DNA of 64,000 bases. Source: Lentibacillus populi (GTDB lineage Bacteria; Bacillota; Bacilli; Bacillales; Amphibacillaceae). Where the stretch lies: contig BMJD01000013.1 in the NCBI GenBank assembly GCA_014642895.1, forward strand, positions 1 through 64,000. The letters run 5' to 3'. This document shows, piece by piece, positions 51,844 to 60,464 of the stretch. A program made the position numbers and the translations under genes. Every line of letters begins with the position of its first letter. The first letter of the stretch is position 1. Below the pieces are notes generated by a model. It saw only the letters and a program-made list of their open reading frames with translations, did no database searches and had not been told where the DNA came from.

Positions 51844-52040
51844 TAGAACCCTCCTTCATAATCGGATAACACTACATCTAAACGTGTTATTGCTTCGCCA
51901 TAATAAAATTTTTCCAATTCATTAATTGCCTTCACGAATGCGCCTATCTCATCCTGAATATCTTCTTTTGGCACAATGCCCCGACAAAGGTCGATTTTAG
52001 ATTCCATACGGTCTTTAAGATCGAAAATAGCTTGTTTCAT
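51843..52040 (-). CDS. Island small helical protein, 65 aa
   Basis: A 65-residue acidic, helical protein (MKQAIFDLKDRMESKIDLCR..NELEKFYYGEAITRLDVVL). Not recognised. Both ends are coupled to the neighbouring genes by TAATG overlaps, placing it firmly in the leftward early operon behind the cro-like gene. Confidence 0.65.
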   Translation of the reverse strand: MKQAIFDLKDRMESKIDLCRGIVPKEDIQDEIGAFVKAINELEKFYYGEAITRLDVVLSDYEGGF

Positions 52041-52291
52041 TAGTTTACCTCCTCACTCTTTCGGTTGTTATTTTCAACCACTTTGATTAAAAAAATTTCT
52101 TCAATCTTTTTATCCAATCCCCTTGCAATCTTACTAGCAATTGTTGGGGATGGTTTACGCTTCCCAGATAAAATCTGCGACACATAAGCATGAGAAACGC
52201 CTACATTCTTAGAAAAACCTCTTAAACTTGATCCGGTTTCTGCAATCAGCAAACGTGTTTTTACCTCATCTTTTAAAGTCAGATTAACCAT
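52040..52291 (-). CDS. Cro-like XRE regulator
   Basis: An 83-residue XRE protein with helix-turn-helix SLRGFSKNVGVSHAYVSQIL (~22-41) and KRKPSPTIASKIARGL. It is first in the leftward early operon and divergent from the repressor-like gene at 52417. It probably works as the Cro-type or antirepressor side of the island switch, or as activator of the replication operon. Confidence 0.8.
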   Translation of the reverse strand: MVNLTLKDEVKTRLLIAETGSSLRGFSKNVGVSHAYVSQILSGKRKPSPTIASKIARGLDKKIEEIFLIKVVENNNRKSEEVN

Positions 52292-52323
52292 GCTTGCACC
52301 TCGCCTTCATTGTATTTAAATTG

Positions 52324-52388
52324 ATTGTATCATAGTTGGTTAAAAAAAACAACCATTGTTTGAAAAAAATAAACGATTGTTGTATGAT
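52324..52388. promoter_or_regulatory. Divergent promoters with shared operator (island switch)
   Basis: Rightward: TTGAAA (52360-52365), 17 bases, TATGAT (52383-52388). Leftward, on the minus strand: TTGTTT (52347-52352), 17 bases, TACAAT (52324-52329). The perfect palindrome AAACAA-CCA-TTGTTT (52347-52361) covers both -35 elements. A related half, AAACGATTGTTGT, at 52371-52383 covers the rightward -10. One repressor bound here would control both directions. Confidence 0.7.
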
Positions 52389-52416
52389 ATAAAAAAGAGT
52401 GAAAGAAGGTGTATAG

Positions 52417-52833
52417 ATGAAGTTTGGGGATTATATAAAAAAAGCCAGAGAACAAAAAGGATTATCACTCAGAGAAGCTGCTAATCGATCAGGTATTTCG
52501 CATCCTTATTTATCCCAGTTGGAAAACGGAAAAACTAAAAATCCAAATCCTTCTAGAAAAACAGTAATTAAGTTAACTGATGGGTTAGGTATCTCAAGAG
52601 TAGAAGCATTACGTATAGCAGGGTATTTAAGCGATAAAGATTATGAAGCAATATCAAAACTGAAAAAAGAGCAAAATCTTGAAGTGAAAGTATCTGATAA
52701 AAAAACATACCTATTAGACAAACTATTGAAAGGTAAATACCCAATACAATATGAAGGTGAATGGATAACAGATATTGATAAAAAGGAAATAGTCAAGTTT
52801 ATAGAAACATTTATCATAAAAGGGGATGAATAA
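52417..52833 (+). CDS. XRE-family repressor of the island
   Basis: A 138-residue protein with a Cro/CI helix-turn-helix (GLSLREAANRSGISHPYLSQ, then LENGKTKNPNPSR; ~15-47) and a C-terminal half without a LexA-type peptidase motif, so it is not expected to self-cleave after DNA damage. Release may need a phage-encoded antirepressor, as known for SaPI Stl. It is transcribed with the integrase gene, which starts two bases past its stop. Confidence 0.8.
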   Translation: MKFGDYIKKAREQKGLSLREAANRSGISHPYLSQLENGKTKNPNPSRKTVIKLTDGLGISRVEALRIAGYLSDKDYEAISKLKKEQNLEVKVSDKKTYLLDKLLKGKYPIQYEGEWITDIDKKEIVKFIETFIIKGDE

Positions 52834-52835
52834 CC

Positions 52836-53999
52836 ATGGCTGGAAGTGTTCAAGATAGGGGAAATGGTTCGTATTTATTGACGTACCATATTGGATATGA
52901 TGCAAAAGGGAAGCGGATCCGGAAAACTCGTACCGTTAAAGCTAAAAATCCTAGTGAAGCAAAAAAGAAACTGGCTGCATTCGTTACAGAAGTTGAAACA
53001 GGGGAATATATTGCACCATCACATAGCAAGTTCGGGGATTATGTGGAAGTATGGAAAAAGCAAGCATTAAAGAGGTTGGCACCTAAAACCATTGAAATGT
53101 ACACCTATTTATTAAATGGACGTATTTTGCCTGCTTTATCTCATTTCAAACTGGAGGACATTTCACACGTTCATATTAATGATTATCTTGAAACATTAGA
53201 AGAAGATGATCTGGCTACCTCCACTATACAGAAGCATTATAATTTATTAAATGGTGTTTTTAAATTGGCTGTTAAGAATGAAGTTATAAAGAAAAATCCT
53301 ATGGAAAAAGTGGAAAAGCCTACTGTTACCTATAAACAAGGTGAAGTATATAACTCGGATGAATTAAGGCAATTGTACTATCTTCTTAAAAATGAAGAAA
53401 ACAGGCAGCAAGTATTAATTGTAAAGACTGCGCTTAAAACAGGTATGCGAAAAGGTGAAATACTTGCCTTACAATGGGATGATGTGGACTTTAATACAAA
53501 CACTATCCATGTTCGCCATTCATTAAGCTACACAAAGGAAAACGGCTATCAATTGAAAGAACCTAAGACAAAGGGATCCATTCGTAAAGTAGCACCACCT
53601 AAAAAACTAATGGCTGAATTGAAGAAACATATCTATAAAAAGAAAACAGATCGGATGGAAGCAATGGAATTGTGGGAAGGTGGCAAATACCATTTTGTAT
53701 TTTCCTCTGATCTCGGGAAGCCGCTTCATCAAAACGTACCCTCTCGATGGTGGAATAGGTTCTTAAAACGTATCAATAAGGAATTTAAAAAGAATGAAAA
53801 GCCAGTGCTTAAAAAGATCCGTTTCCATGATTTACGCCACACTGCGGCAACAGATCTAATAAATAAGGGTGCTAACATTCATTCCATATCAAAACGCTTA
53901 GGACACGCTAATATTAAAACCACAATGAATATATACGGTCATTACCTGGAAGAAGCGGATCAGAAAATTGCGGATATGCTCGATGAAGATTATATCTAA
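52836..53999 (+). CDS. int: Tyrosine integrase of the island
   Basis: A 387-residue site-specific recombinase: an N-terminal AP2-like arm-binding domain (~1-60), SAM-like core-binding domain (~65-165) and catalytic domain with R205 (TGMRKGE), H331-R334 (HDLRH), H357 (LGHANI) and the nucleophile Y367 (NIYGHY). It recombines the tRNA-Ala attachment sites 45 bp long at the island ends and lies next to attR. GGGGATG precedes the ATG. Confidence 0.92.
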   Translation: MAGSVQDRGNGSYLLTYHIGYDAKGKRIRKTRTVKAKNPSEAKKKLAAFVTEVETGEYIAPSHSKFGDYVEVWKKQALKRLAPKTIEMYTYLLNGRILPALSHFKLEDISHVHINDYLETLEEDDLATSTIQKHYNLLNGVFKLAVKNEVIKKNPMEKVEKPTVTYKQGEVYNSDELRQLYYLLKNEENRQQVLIVKTALKTGMRKGEILALQWDDVDFNTNTIHVRHSLSYTKENGYQLKEPKTKGSIRKVAPPKKLMAELKKHIYKKKTDRMEAMELWEGGKYHFVFSSDLGKPLHQNVPSRWWNRFLKRINKEFKKNEKPVLKKIRFHDLRHTAATDLINKGANIHSISKRLGHANIKTTMNIYGHYLEEADQKIADMLDEDYI

Positions 54000-54058
54000 A
54001 CATCATTGTAAAATGGTGTTTTTTCTTTGCTATTATAAGAACGTCTGTTTTATTATTT

Positions 54059-54088
54059 GTTGACCAACCGTTGACCAATTTGGACAAC
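54059..54088. promoter_or_regulatory. Candidate integrase arm sites next to attR
   Basis: GTTGACCAA at 54059-54067 and 54070-54078 (allowing one base of overlap in phase) and TTGGACAAC, the complement of GTTGTCCAA, at 54080-54088. These mirror the three copies inside attL. Confidence 0.5.
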
Positions 54089-54191
54089 AAACGCTTAATT
54101 TAATCCGACACAACAAAACGAATCCTTCATAAATGCTGATATGACAACATTCTTCACAATTGCTAATAATTGAGAAAAGCAACTGTTCATC

Positions 54192-54236
54192 CATGGCATG
54201 CAAGAGGTCGCGGGTTCGAGCCCCGCATGCTCCATC
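54192..54236 (+). repeat. attR, 45-bp duplicate of the tRNA-Ala 3-prime half
   Basis: Identical to 45790-45834, starting CATGGCATGC and ending TGCTCCATC. No 5-prime half of a tRNA precedes it, so this is the displaced copy and not a second gene. Confidence 0.95.
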
Positions 54237-54382
54237 CATTTTTCATTAAAGTATCCATTTTTATAAGCGGTAGAAGATACTTTTCTCATATCAATCATCT
54301 TTATCTTTTTTACCTTATCTGAAAATTATGATACTATAGCATACAAGGGGTACAGCCAAAGCAGCTCTCTTGTTTGCTAATA

Positions 54383-55177
54383 TTAATCCTCATGGGCCTC
54401 ATCGTTGTCGTCGTCATCCGTATCGTCATCTTCTGTATCGTCATCTATATCATCATCGTCATCCGTTTCCAGCTCTTTCGTGAACCGTGATACCGAGGTT
54501 ACTTTTTTTGTTGCTTCTTGGATATAAACATGTACATCTTCTGATTTGTTCTCGATCGTTACCTTGTATACCACTCCATTTTTTGAATTCATTTTCGTTA
54601 TATCGGAAACATTACCATTACCATCCATTTTCTTTAAAGCAATCGCTTTGATTTGCTTCTCAGTGGTTGTTGTATCTTTATTAGCTGGATTTGATTGTAA
54701 ATCATCTTTATTCTTTTTTAATTCGATCGTTGATACGAGCTCCCGTTTTTTTAAGTCAAATGTAATACGATATTTTTTCTGCCCCTTTTTGACAAGTGCT
54801 TCTGCATGCGCTTTTTTCTTTTTGGATGGGTTTATTTCCAGAACCTTTCCATTAAATTCCTGTTCAATTTTACCTTTCGCCTCTTCTTGGGTTAAAATAG
54901 ATTGCTTTTTTTTGATCCGCTTTACATTACTTACTTTTTCTTCCTCACCACTAACAGTGAGGCGATAAATTCCTTTTTCATTTTCAATTGTAATAATGTA
55001 GTGGTTCTTGTTTTTATCCATTTCTGTTTTTATAATTTCTCCACTGTAAAGGTCCAGAGCAAGCTCCTCCGCTTCCTGTTGTGAAACAGCAGCTGATTTG
55101 TCTTTCAATAAGACTTGATATAGTATAAAAAACATACCAAGAAAAATTACACTAAGCAGAAACAGCTTTATTTTCAT
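54383..55177 (-). CDS. PepSY domain membrane-anchored protein
   Basis: A 264-residue protein with one N-terminal membrane anchor (LFLLSVIFLGMFFILYQVLL, ~5-24) and three PepSY-like repeats outside (AVSQQEAEELALDLYSGEII; LTQEEAKGKIEQEFNGKVLE; TTEKQIKAIALKKMDGNGNV). The tail is almost pure Asp/Glu, likely calcium-binding or a consequence of salt adaptation. It lies four bases after the histidine kinase gene, as the last gene of the operon. PepSY proteins next to two-component systems often modulate the sensor or a protease; here that is inferred. Confidence 0.8.
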   Translation of the reverse strand: MKIKLFLLSVIFLGMFFILYQVLLKDKSAAVSQQEAEELALDLYSGEIIKTEMDKNKNHYIITIENEKGIYRLTVSGEEEKVSNVKRIKKKQSILTQEEAKGKIEQEFNGKVLEINPSKKKKAHAEALVKKGQKKYRITFDLKKRELVSTIELKKNKDDLQSNPANKDTTTTEKQIKAIALKKMDGNGNVSDITKMNSKNGVVYKVTIENKSEDVHVYIQEATKKVTSVSRFTKELETDDDDDIDDDTEDDDTDDDDNDEAHED

Positions 55178-55181
55178 CTAG

Positions 55182-56540
55182 CTACACCTCCGATTTTGGC
55201 AGCACTACTGTAAAGGTAGAACCAAGCCCTTCCACACTTTTCAGCGTTATGTATCCGCCATGCTGTTCACTGATTCTTTTCGCAATCGATAGACCTAAAC
55301 CTGTTCCACCCGTTTTCCGACTTCTGTCCTTATCTACCCGGTACATGCGGTCAAAAATATAAGGCTGTGCCTCTAAAGGTATACCAGGTCCTTTATCTTC
55401 CACATGAATTTTAAGACTGTCACCTTCTTCTTCTAATCTTACCTTAATAGGCTCAGAGCTGTACTTGTTTGCATTATCCAATAGTACGATTAGTAATTGA
55501 ATAAAACTTTGTTCATGTACCTCTGCATATAAAACTTCCAGCCTTGTTACGAACTCAACATTGTTCTGATATACTGGCTCAAGCTTTGATATAGTATCCT
55601 TGATTACAGAAATGATATCTATATTTTCCTTTTTATAATCAGCCAGTTTTTCTGCTGACGCCAGTTCTAGTAACTGTTCGGTTAAATATTTCATCCGAAT
55701 GGATTCGGATGAAATGGATTTGATAGCTTCTTCTACCACCTCAGGGCGTGTCGATCCCCATCTTTTTAACAAATTAACATACCCTGCGATCACTGTTAAA
55801 GGTGTCTTTAATTCATGTGAGGCGTCTGATACAAATTGTTCCTGCTTCAAATAGCTTGCTTCCAATTTCTTAATCATCGAATTAAACGTCATCCCGAGTT
55901 GATTTATCTCATCTCTTTTACTTTTTGTTATAGCAATTTGTTTATATGACTCTTTCTCCTCGATTGTCTTCATAGTCTGAATAAACCGCTGAACCGGACG
56001 TGAGATTACACCTCCAAGTACCCAGCCGGCTATGCAAAGCACACTGATAACTAGTACAGACGTAAAAATCAGAATCCCTTTCAATTTATTGATAGTGGAA
56101 AAAAGCTCATCTCCATTCTCGATAATCTGTAAACTAAGGATGTCGCCACTTTCATCAATGACCGGCATGGATACAGTTACAAACTTTGAGTCCTTGTAAG
56201 TCAAAATGTCTTCGTATTGATCATTTCTGTATGTTCTCTTAATATTAAAGTAGTTGTTATCCGTTGTTGTCTGAGTAATAGGTCTATTTTCCTGATCGAC
56301 GAGGCTGATCATGCCATCACTAATAAGATAAGCATGTACGACCTGCTCAATTGTACTTTGTTTGTTTATGTGAAGCTCCTTGATGTCCTTGATGATATTG
56401 CTAGAGGTATTGACCAGACGGTTTTGCGCCGATTCAATACTCGATCTTTTAAACATCAGGTATATCGATGTATTCGCAATCAGAAGCATGATAATTAACA
56501 ATACGGTTATCGACAGTTGTATACGGGTTCGCAAACTCAT
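55182..56540 (-). CDS. Sensor histidine kinase
   Basis: A 452-residue membrane histidine kinase: TM1 at ~8-30, an extracellular sensor of ~120 residues, TM2 at ~154-178, HAMP (~180-230), HisKA with phospho-acceptor H242 (SDASHELKTPLTV), and HATPase with DNANKYS, DKGPGIP and GTGLGLSI. It overlaps the response regulator gene by four bases. Its signal is unknown; the operon suggests the substrate of the DASS transporter or an envelope signal. Confidence 0.92.
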   Translation of the reverse strand: MSLRTRIQLSITVLLIIMLLIANTSIYLMFKRSSIESAQNRLVNTSSNIIKDIKELHINKQSTIEQVVHAYLISDGMISLVDQENRPITQTTTDNNYFNIKRTYRNDQYEDILTYKDSKFVTVSMPVIDESGDILSLQIIENGDELFSTINKLKGILIFTSVLVISVLCIAGWVLGGVISRPVQRFIQTMKTIEEKESYKQIAITKSKRDEINQLGMTFNSMIKKLEASYLKQEQFVSDASHELKTPLTVIAGYVNLLKRWGSTRPEVVEEAIKSISSESIRMKYLTEQLLELASAEKLADYKKENIDIISVIKDTISKLEPVYQNNVEFVTRLEVLYAEVHEQSFIQLLIVLLDNANKYSSEPIKVRLEEEGDSLKIHVEDKGPGIPLEAQPYIFDRMYRVDKDRSRKTGGTGLGLSIAKRISEQHGGYITLKSVEGLGSTFTVVLPKSEV

Positions 56541-57211
56541 TCTTTCATCATATAGCCGACTCCCCGCACGGTCTGAATCAGCGAATCTCCATTTAAATTC
56601 TGCAGTTTTTTTCGTAAATACCGAATGTATACATCGATAAGATTGGTATCACCAAAATAATCATATCCCCAAACCTGATTTAAAATTTGCTCTCGCTCCA
56701 ATGCTCTATTCTTGTTCTCTGCCAAATATAATAACAGTTCATACTCACGGCGGGTTAATTCAACAAGTTCATTATTCGCGTAAACTTCTCTTGGGCCTGT
56801 ATGGATCGATAGGTGTTGGATGGAAAGGACATCTGATTCCTTAACCGAACGAAAACGCAAATTTGAGCGAATTCTAGCAAGCAATTCCTCAATCTCAAAA
56901 GGTTTGGTCATATAATCATTAGCACCTAAATCTAACCCATTTACCTTATCATAAACCGAATCCCTGGCCGTAAGCATAATGACGATTATTGTATCATCGG
57001 TAGATCGTATACGCCTTAACACTTCCATACCATTTAGTTCCGGAATCATTACATCAAGAACGATTAAATCAATCTTTTCCTGTTCCAAAATGTCCAGCCC
57101 TTCACGGCCACTATGTGCGATACTCGTTTTGTAACCTTCGTGCTCAAGTTCAAGCTGGATAATACGTGCTATGTTTTTATCGTCTTCTATAATCAAAATA
57201 CGACTATCCAT
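56537..57211 (-). CDS. OmpR-family response regulator
   Basis: A 224-residue response regulator: receiver with the acidic pair at ~10-11, phospho-acceptor D53 (LIVLDVMIPELNG) and K102 region (YMTKPFEIEEL), then an OmpR winged helix (RREYELLLYLAENKNRALER; VYIRYLRKKL). It is paired with the following kinase. It starts 15 bases after the transporter gene and so is probably co-transcribed with it and with glycerate kinase. Confidence 0.93.
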   Translation of the reverse strand: MDSRILIIEDDKNIARIIQLELEHEGYKTSIAHSGREGLDILEQEKIDLIVLDVMIPELNGMEVLRRIRSTDDTIIVIMLTARDSVYDKVNGLDLGANDYMTKPFEIEELLARIRSNLRFRSVKESDVLSIQHLSIHTGPREVYANNELVELTRREYELLLYLAENKNRALEREQILNQVWGYDYFGDTNLIDVYIRYLRKKLQNLNGDSLIQTVRGVGYMMKE

Positions 57212-57226
57212 TTTTACACCCCATTC

Positions 57227-58678
57227 TTATATAGACAATCCCGTCCATTGCCAATAAGTAAAGTAAAACACAAGTAATACCACAATATAAAGGGTCATTA
57301 GTACGAAACTGATCTTTAGCAAATCCGATGCCTGATATGAAATTTCACCTTCTTCGTAAAAGATAAGTAAGGCCTTGGAGCTAACTGGAAATGTTACACA
57401 ATAATTCATCCCTAGCAAACTGATAAACACAACAGCAACAGGATCTGCACTAATCATCTGTCCAAATAATAACAATGCAGGAATGAAAACAATGGCTCTA
57501 GTTGTGTGTGAAGTAATATATAAATGGCTTGTAACGGTTACGATTAAAATTATTAACACGATTACCCATTCAGAAGTGTTCGCAAACAAATGTAATACAT
57601 TGATCATTTCGTTTTCAATCCATCCCGCCACACCAGAATCAACCAATATTCTGCCCAGTGCTGCAGCTGCAGCAACAAATAAAATTAAATTCCAGGATAC
57701 AGCGTTAACTCCCTGCTTCCAACTAATCACACCATATTTAGGTAACATAAACAGAACAGCACCAACCATCGTAAGAAACGCTATATCATATTGATGGACG
57801 GATTCCATCATCCAGCCGATAATCAAAACAATCATGAATAGCATGGTCTTTTTTTCCTTTTTGGACATTGGCTGTTTTTCTTTCTGTAAAGGGACGAGGG
57901 GCGATGTGTCCATTGATCTATCTTTTGGCCACAACATCCATTTAATAATAGACATTGTCAGCAAGGAAATAACGATTGCAAACGGAGCCCCCCATATAAT
58001 CCATTGGACAAACGATATTGATTCGCCCGTAGCCGATTCCAAAAAGCCAACTCCGATTAAATGGGAACCTGCCGCAATTAAACTTGCCGAGGTACTCATC
58101 AAAATAATAATTGGTACAAGGACAGCTAGTACGTCTCTTTCCTTTTTCGAAAAATAGGTACCCAACTGCTTTACAATAGGCATCGATAACGCCGCCCTCC
58201 CCGAGGTCGACGGAATAAAGAATGCTGATATACACAATACGTACGTAAGCGATCTGATTATAAAATTTTTATCTTTTGCCCGGTTCATGATGGATTGACA
58301 GTAGCGGTCAGCGAGACCGGACTCCTTAACCGCTTCGCCAATAATAAAGGCACCTATCATCAGCCATATTACTTCTTCACCAAATGAATGATACAAAAGA
58401 TCTGGCTTCCCTGCTTTCATGAATACGATAAACAAGATAAGCGAAACAGCAACATAGCCCGCTGGAATTTTTGTACCGACCCACAATGTCATCGCTGAAA
58501 GGAACGCGAAAAGAGAAACGGCTGCATCGTAATCCAGATTATCAAGCATTACAATAAATGCAGTAAAAACTACATGAATAGCTGTAATGACTAATAATCT
58601 AGCAGAAAGTTTATGAATCAAGTTAACAACTCTATTCTTCTTTACTTTATACCTGTCCAACCTTTTTTCCATAAGCAA
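57227..58678 (-). CDS. DASS/SLC13 family anion transporter
   Basis: A 483-residue membrane carrier with about 12 segments of the divalent anion:Na+ symporter type. Both SNT-like motifs are degenerate: IPSTSGRAALSMPIVKQLG near residue 155 and FPVSSKALLIFY near residue 435. Substrates of the family are dicarboxylates, tricarboxylates or sulfate. Directly after a glycerate kinase gene, with which it overlaps by about 30 bases, a glycerate or similar hydroxyacid substrate is plausible. An in-frame ATG six bases on is an alternative start. Confidence 0.8.
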   Translation of the reverse strand: MLMEKRLDRYKVKKNRVVNLIHKLSARLLVITAIHVVFTAFIVMLDNLDYDAAVSLFAFLSAMTLWVGTKIPAGYVAVSLILFIVFMKAGKPDLLYHSFGEEVIWLMIGAFIIGEAVKESGLADRYCQSIMNRAKDKNFIIRSLTYVLCISAFFIPSTSGRAALSMPIVKQLGTYFSKKERDVLAVLVPIIILMSTSASLIAAGSHLIGVGFLESATGESISFVQWIIWGAPFAIVISLLTMSIIKWMLWPKDRSMDTSPLVPLQKEKQPMSKKEKKTMLFMIVLIIGWMMESVHQYDIAFLTMVGAVLFMLPKYGVISWKQGVNAVSWNLILFVAAAAALGRILVDSGVAGWIENEMINVLHLFANTSEWVIVLIILIVTVTSHLYITSHTTRAIVFIPALLLFGQMISADPVAVVFISLLGMNYCVTFPVSSKALLIFYEEGEISYQASDLLKISFVLMTLYIVVLLVFYFTYWQWTGLSI

Positions 58679-59846
58679 AAACCCTTTCTTTTCTATCAGC
58701 CATTTTCAGACCAATCGTAACCTGTCGTAAAATACTCTCTACACTGTCCCCGATCCACTTAGAGGCTTTGAACATCGCCTGCTCTAATGTAACCGGCTTC
58801 TGAATGATACTTGAAAAAGCATCGATACCTGTTTTATAGTTGAGTTCAGCACCTTTTCCAACCGTACCCGCTATTGCAATTACAGGGATGCTGTATTTTT
58901 TTGCAATTCTTGCCACTTCACATGGGATTTTTCCATTAGGTGTCTGAGCATCAAGACTGCCTTCAGCAGTGATAACTAGATCTGCGGATGCTATTTTCTC
59001 CTCGATTTGAATGAAATGCATAATTAAATCAAACCGTGGGAATAATTTAGCGTTTGCAAATGCGAGTAACCCCGTTCCTAATCCCCCCGAAGCCCCACTT
59101 CCCGGAATATAACGAACATTTATCGACATGGCATCTTCAATTAACGCCGCATAATGTTCCAATGCGTCTGATAACTTCTCCACTTCTTCCGGGGCAGCCC
59201 CTTTCTGTGGACCAAATACCCTGGCCACCCCCTTATCACCACATAATACATTTGTCCAATTACAAGCAACTTCAATAGAAATATTCTGCAATCTCTTATC
59301 CAGGCATGTTGTATCGATCGAAGCCACTTTTAGCAGATCCTCACCGCCTCTGACTTTTATAATCCGTTGGTTATCATTCAAAAACCGAACTCCAAGCGCT
59401 TGTGCCATACCTGCTCCGCCATCCGATGTCCCGGAATCACCACAACCAATCAGTATCTTATCGACCTCCATATCCAACGCAGCCATTATTAATTCTCCGA
59501 CACCGTATGTTGATGTTTTTAATGGATTCCGTTGGTCACTTGGCACCATCTTTAACCCCGCAACCGCAGCCATTTCGATTACCGCAATACGTTTGTTCCC
59601 TTCCGTAAAAATACCGTAGTAACTCAAGACCTTATCACCAACCGGACCAATAACTTCTTTATGAATTAATTCTCCTTTTTTAACCTTCATAATTGCTTTA
59701 ACAAATCCCTCACCACCATCAACCATCGGGATCACATCCGTTTTCAGAAATGGATCAAAACGCATTGCTCCATTTTTCATTGCATTGGCTACTTCTTCTG
59801 CATCCAAACATTCCTTAAAACCTGATGAGACCATTACCACTTTCAT
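58647..59846 (-). CDS. glxK: Glycerate kinase (GlxK/GarK type)
   Basis: A 399-residue glycerate kinase: KVVMVSSGFKECLDAEEVAN at the N terminus, PMVDGGEGFVKAI, GCGDSGTSDGGAGMAQALG and GSGASGGLGTGLLAF are family signatures. It phosphorylates D-glycerate to 2- or 3-phosphoglycerate. The ATG at 59846 follows GGGAGGAAAATGAA; the open frame extends 50 codons further but without a ribosome site. It is first in a five-gene leftward run: kinase, transporter, regulator, sensor, PepSY. Confidence 0.88.
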   Translation of the reverse strand: MKVVMVSSGFKECLDAEEVANAMKNGAMRFDPFLKTDVIPMVDGGEGFVKAIMKVKKGELIHKEVIGPVGDKVLSYYGIFTEGNKRIAVIEMAAVAGLKMVPSDQRNPLKTSTYGVGELIMAALDMEVDKILIGCGDSGTSDGGAGMAQALGVRFLNDNQRIIKVRGGEDLLKVASIDTTCLDKRLQNISIEVACNWTNVLCGDKGVARVFGPQKGAAPEEVEKLSDALEHYAALIEDAMSINVRYIPGSGASGGLGTGLLAFANAKLFPRFDLIMHFIQIEEKIASADLVITAEGSLDAQTPNGKIPCEVARIAKKYSIPVIAIAGTVGKGAELNYKTGIDAFSSIIQKPVTLEQAMFKASKWIGDSVESILRQVTIGLKMADRKERVFAYGKKVGQV

Positions 59847-59986
59847 TTCATTTTCCTCCCTGTAATGTGTTGTTACGTAGAATGATACGGGTGAGTAATT
59901 AAGGAAAACTGAATAGCACATTAAGGTTTGATTAAAAAAGCATAAATTAGGGTTTATCAACTGAAATTGTTTACATTTTAAAAGAA

Positions 59987-60020
59987 GAAACCAAGCCAAT
60001 CATTCATGATTGGCTTGGTT
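59987..60020 (-). terminator. Terminator after the phosphotransferase remnant
   Basis: GAAACCAAGCCAATCA and TGATTGGCTTGGTTC form a 15-bp stem with a short loop. On the minus strand it is followed by a T-rich stretch (TTCTTCTTTT). Confidence 0.7.
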
Positions 60021-60073
60021 CTTAAATCATAATATTAAATTCGTAATCCAAATGAACCTTGGAAGGGATGACT

Positions 60074-60464
60074 TAGAGCAAGCTTCTTATGTAAGTATCC
60101 AGTCGCTCTCCTCTATCATTTTATCGGTTAATCCCGTCGCGCCTAATCCCTCCCAACCCGGATTTACTTTAGTAGGACCAAAAAAGATATCCATTACAGA
60201 TACCAGATCCCAATACACATCATATGTAAAAGCGCTACCTTGATCCTGCTGATATTCCACTAAAAATCTATCCGTAGTTATAACGTCATACAACAATGCC
60301 AGGTTCACCCTGCAATGTCCAACACCAATCCCCGCCGGACCGCGGCAAGCATTTACCCTATCGACAATACCACTGACTTTTCCTTTGTGGTATAAAACAT
60401 TCGTGGGGTGATAATCCCTGTGAATAAAGCAGGTTTTAGCGGAAGGTTGCGGTCCTTTTACAAT
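60074..60464 (-). pseudogene. APH-type phosphotransferase, C-terminal remnant
   Basis: Nearly identical to the C-terminal half of the intact gene at 62243-63160: CFIHRDYHPTNVLYHKGKVS, GIVDRVNACRGPAG, YDVYWDLVSVMDIFFGP. The N-terminal lobe is missing and replaced by transposase sequence. The second metal aspartate is changed (IGVGH instead of IDVGH). A one-base deletion near the end shifts the frame before RLDTYIRSLL. Non-functional. Confidence 0.85.

Larger units (their letters stand above)
45790..54236. mobile_element. Satellite-like integrated island in tRNA-Ala
   Basis: An 8.4-kb element bounded by a 45-bp direct repeat of the tRNA-Ala 3-prime half. In order from attL it carries: a repeat array, several tiny genes, an iteron origin, a VapE-type helicase, primase-polymerase, an excisionase-like protein, small regulators, a divergent repressor pair and a tyrosine integrase beside attR. 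The layout (int, divergent switch, pri-rep, ori) resembles phage-inducible chromosomal islands and related satellites. No capsid, tail, portal or terminase gene is recognised. Confidence 0.85.

Noticed and set aside
54192-54236. A second tRNA-Ala
   Set aside because: Only the 3-prime half is present, without acceptor 5-prime strand or D-arm; it is the attR duplicate.
45790-54236. Complete prophage
   Set aside because: Size and content lack head, tail, portal, terminase and lysis genes; a satellite-type island fits better.
54033-54298. Two overlapping minus-strand frames across attR, one containing HAGLEPATS..CMP
   Set aside because: They are translations of the displaced tRNA half; such peptides are frequent false annotations at tRNA sequences.
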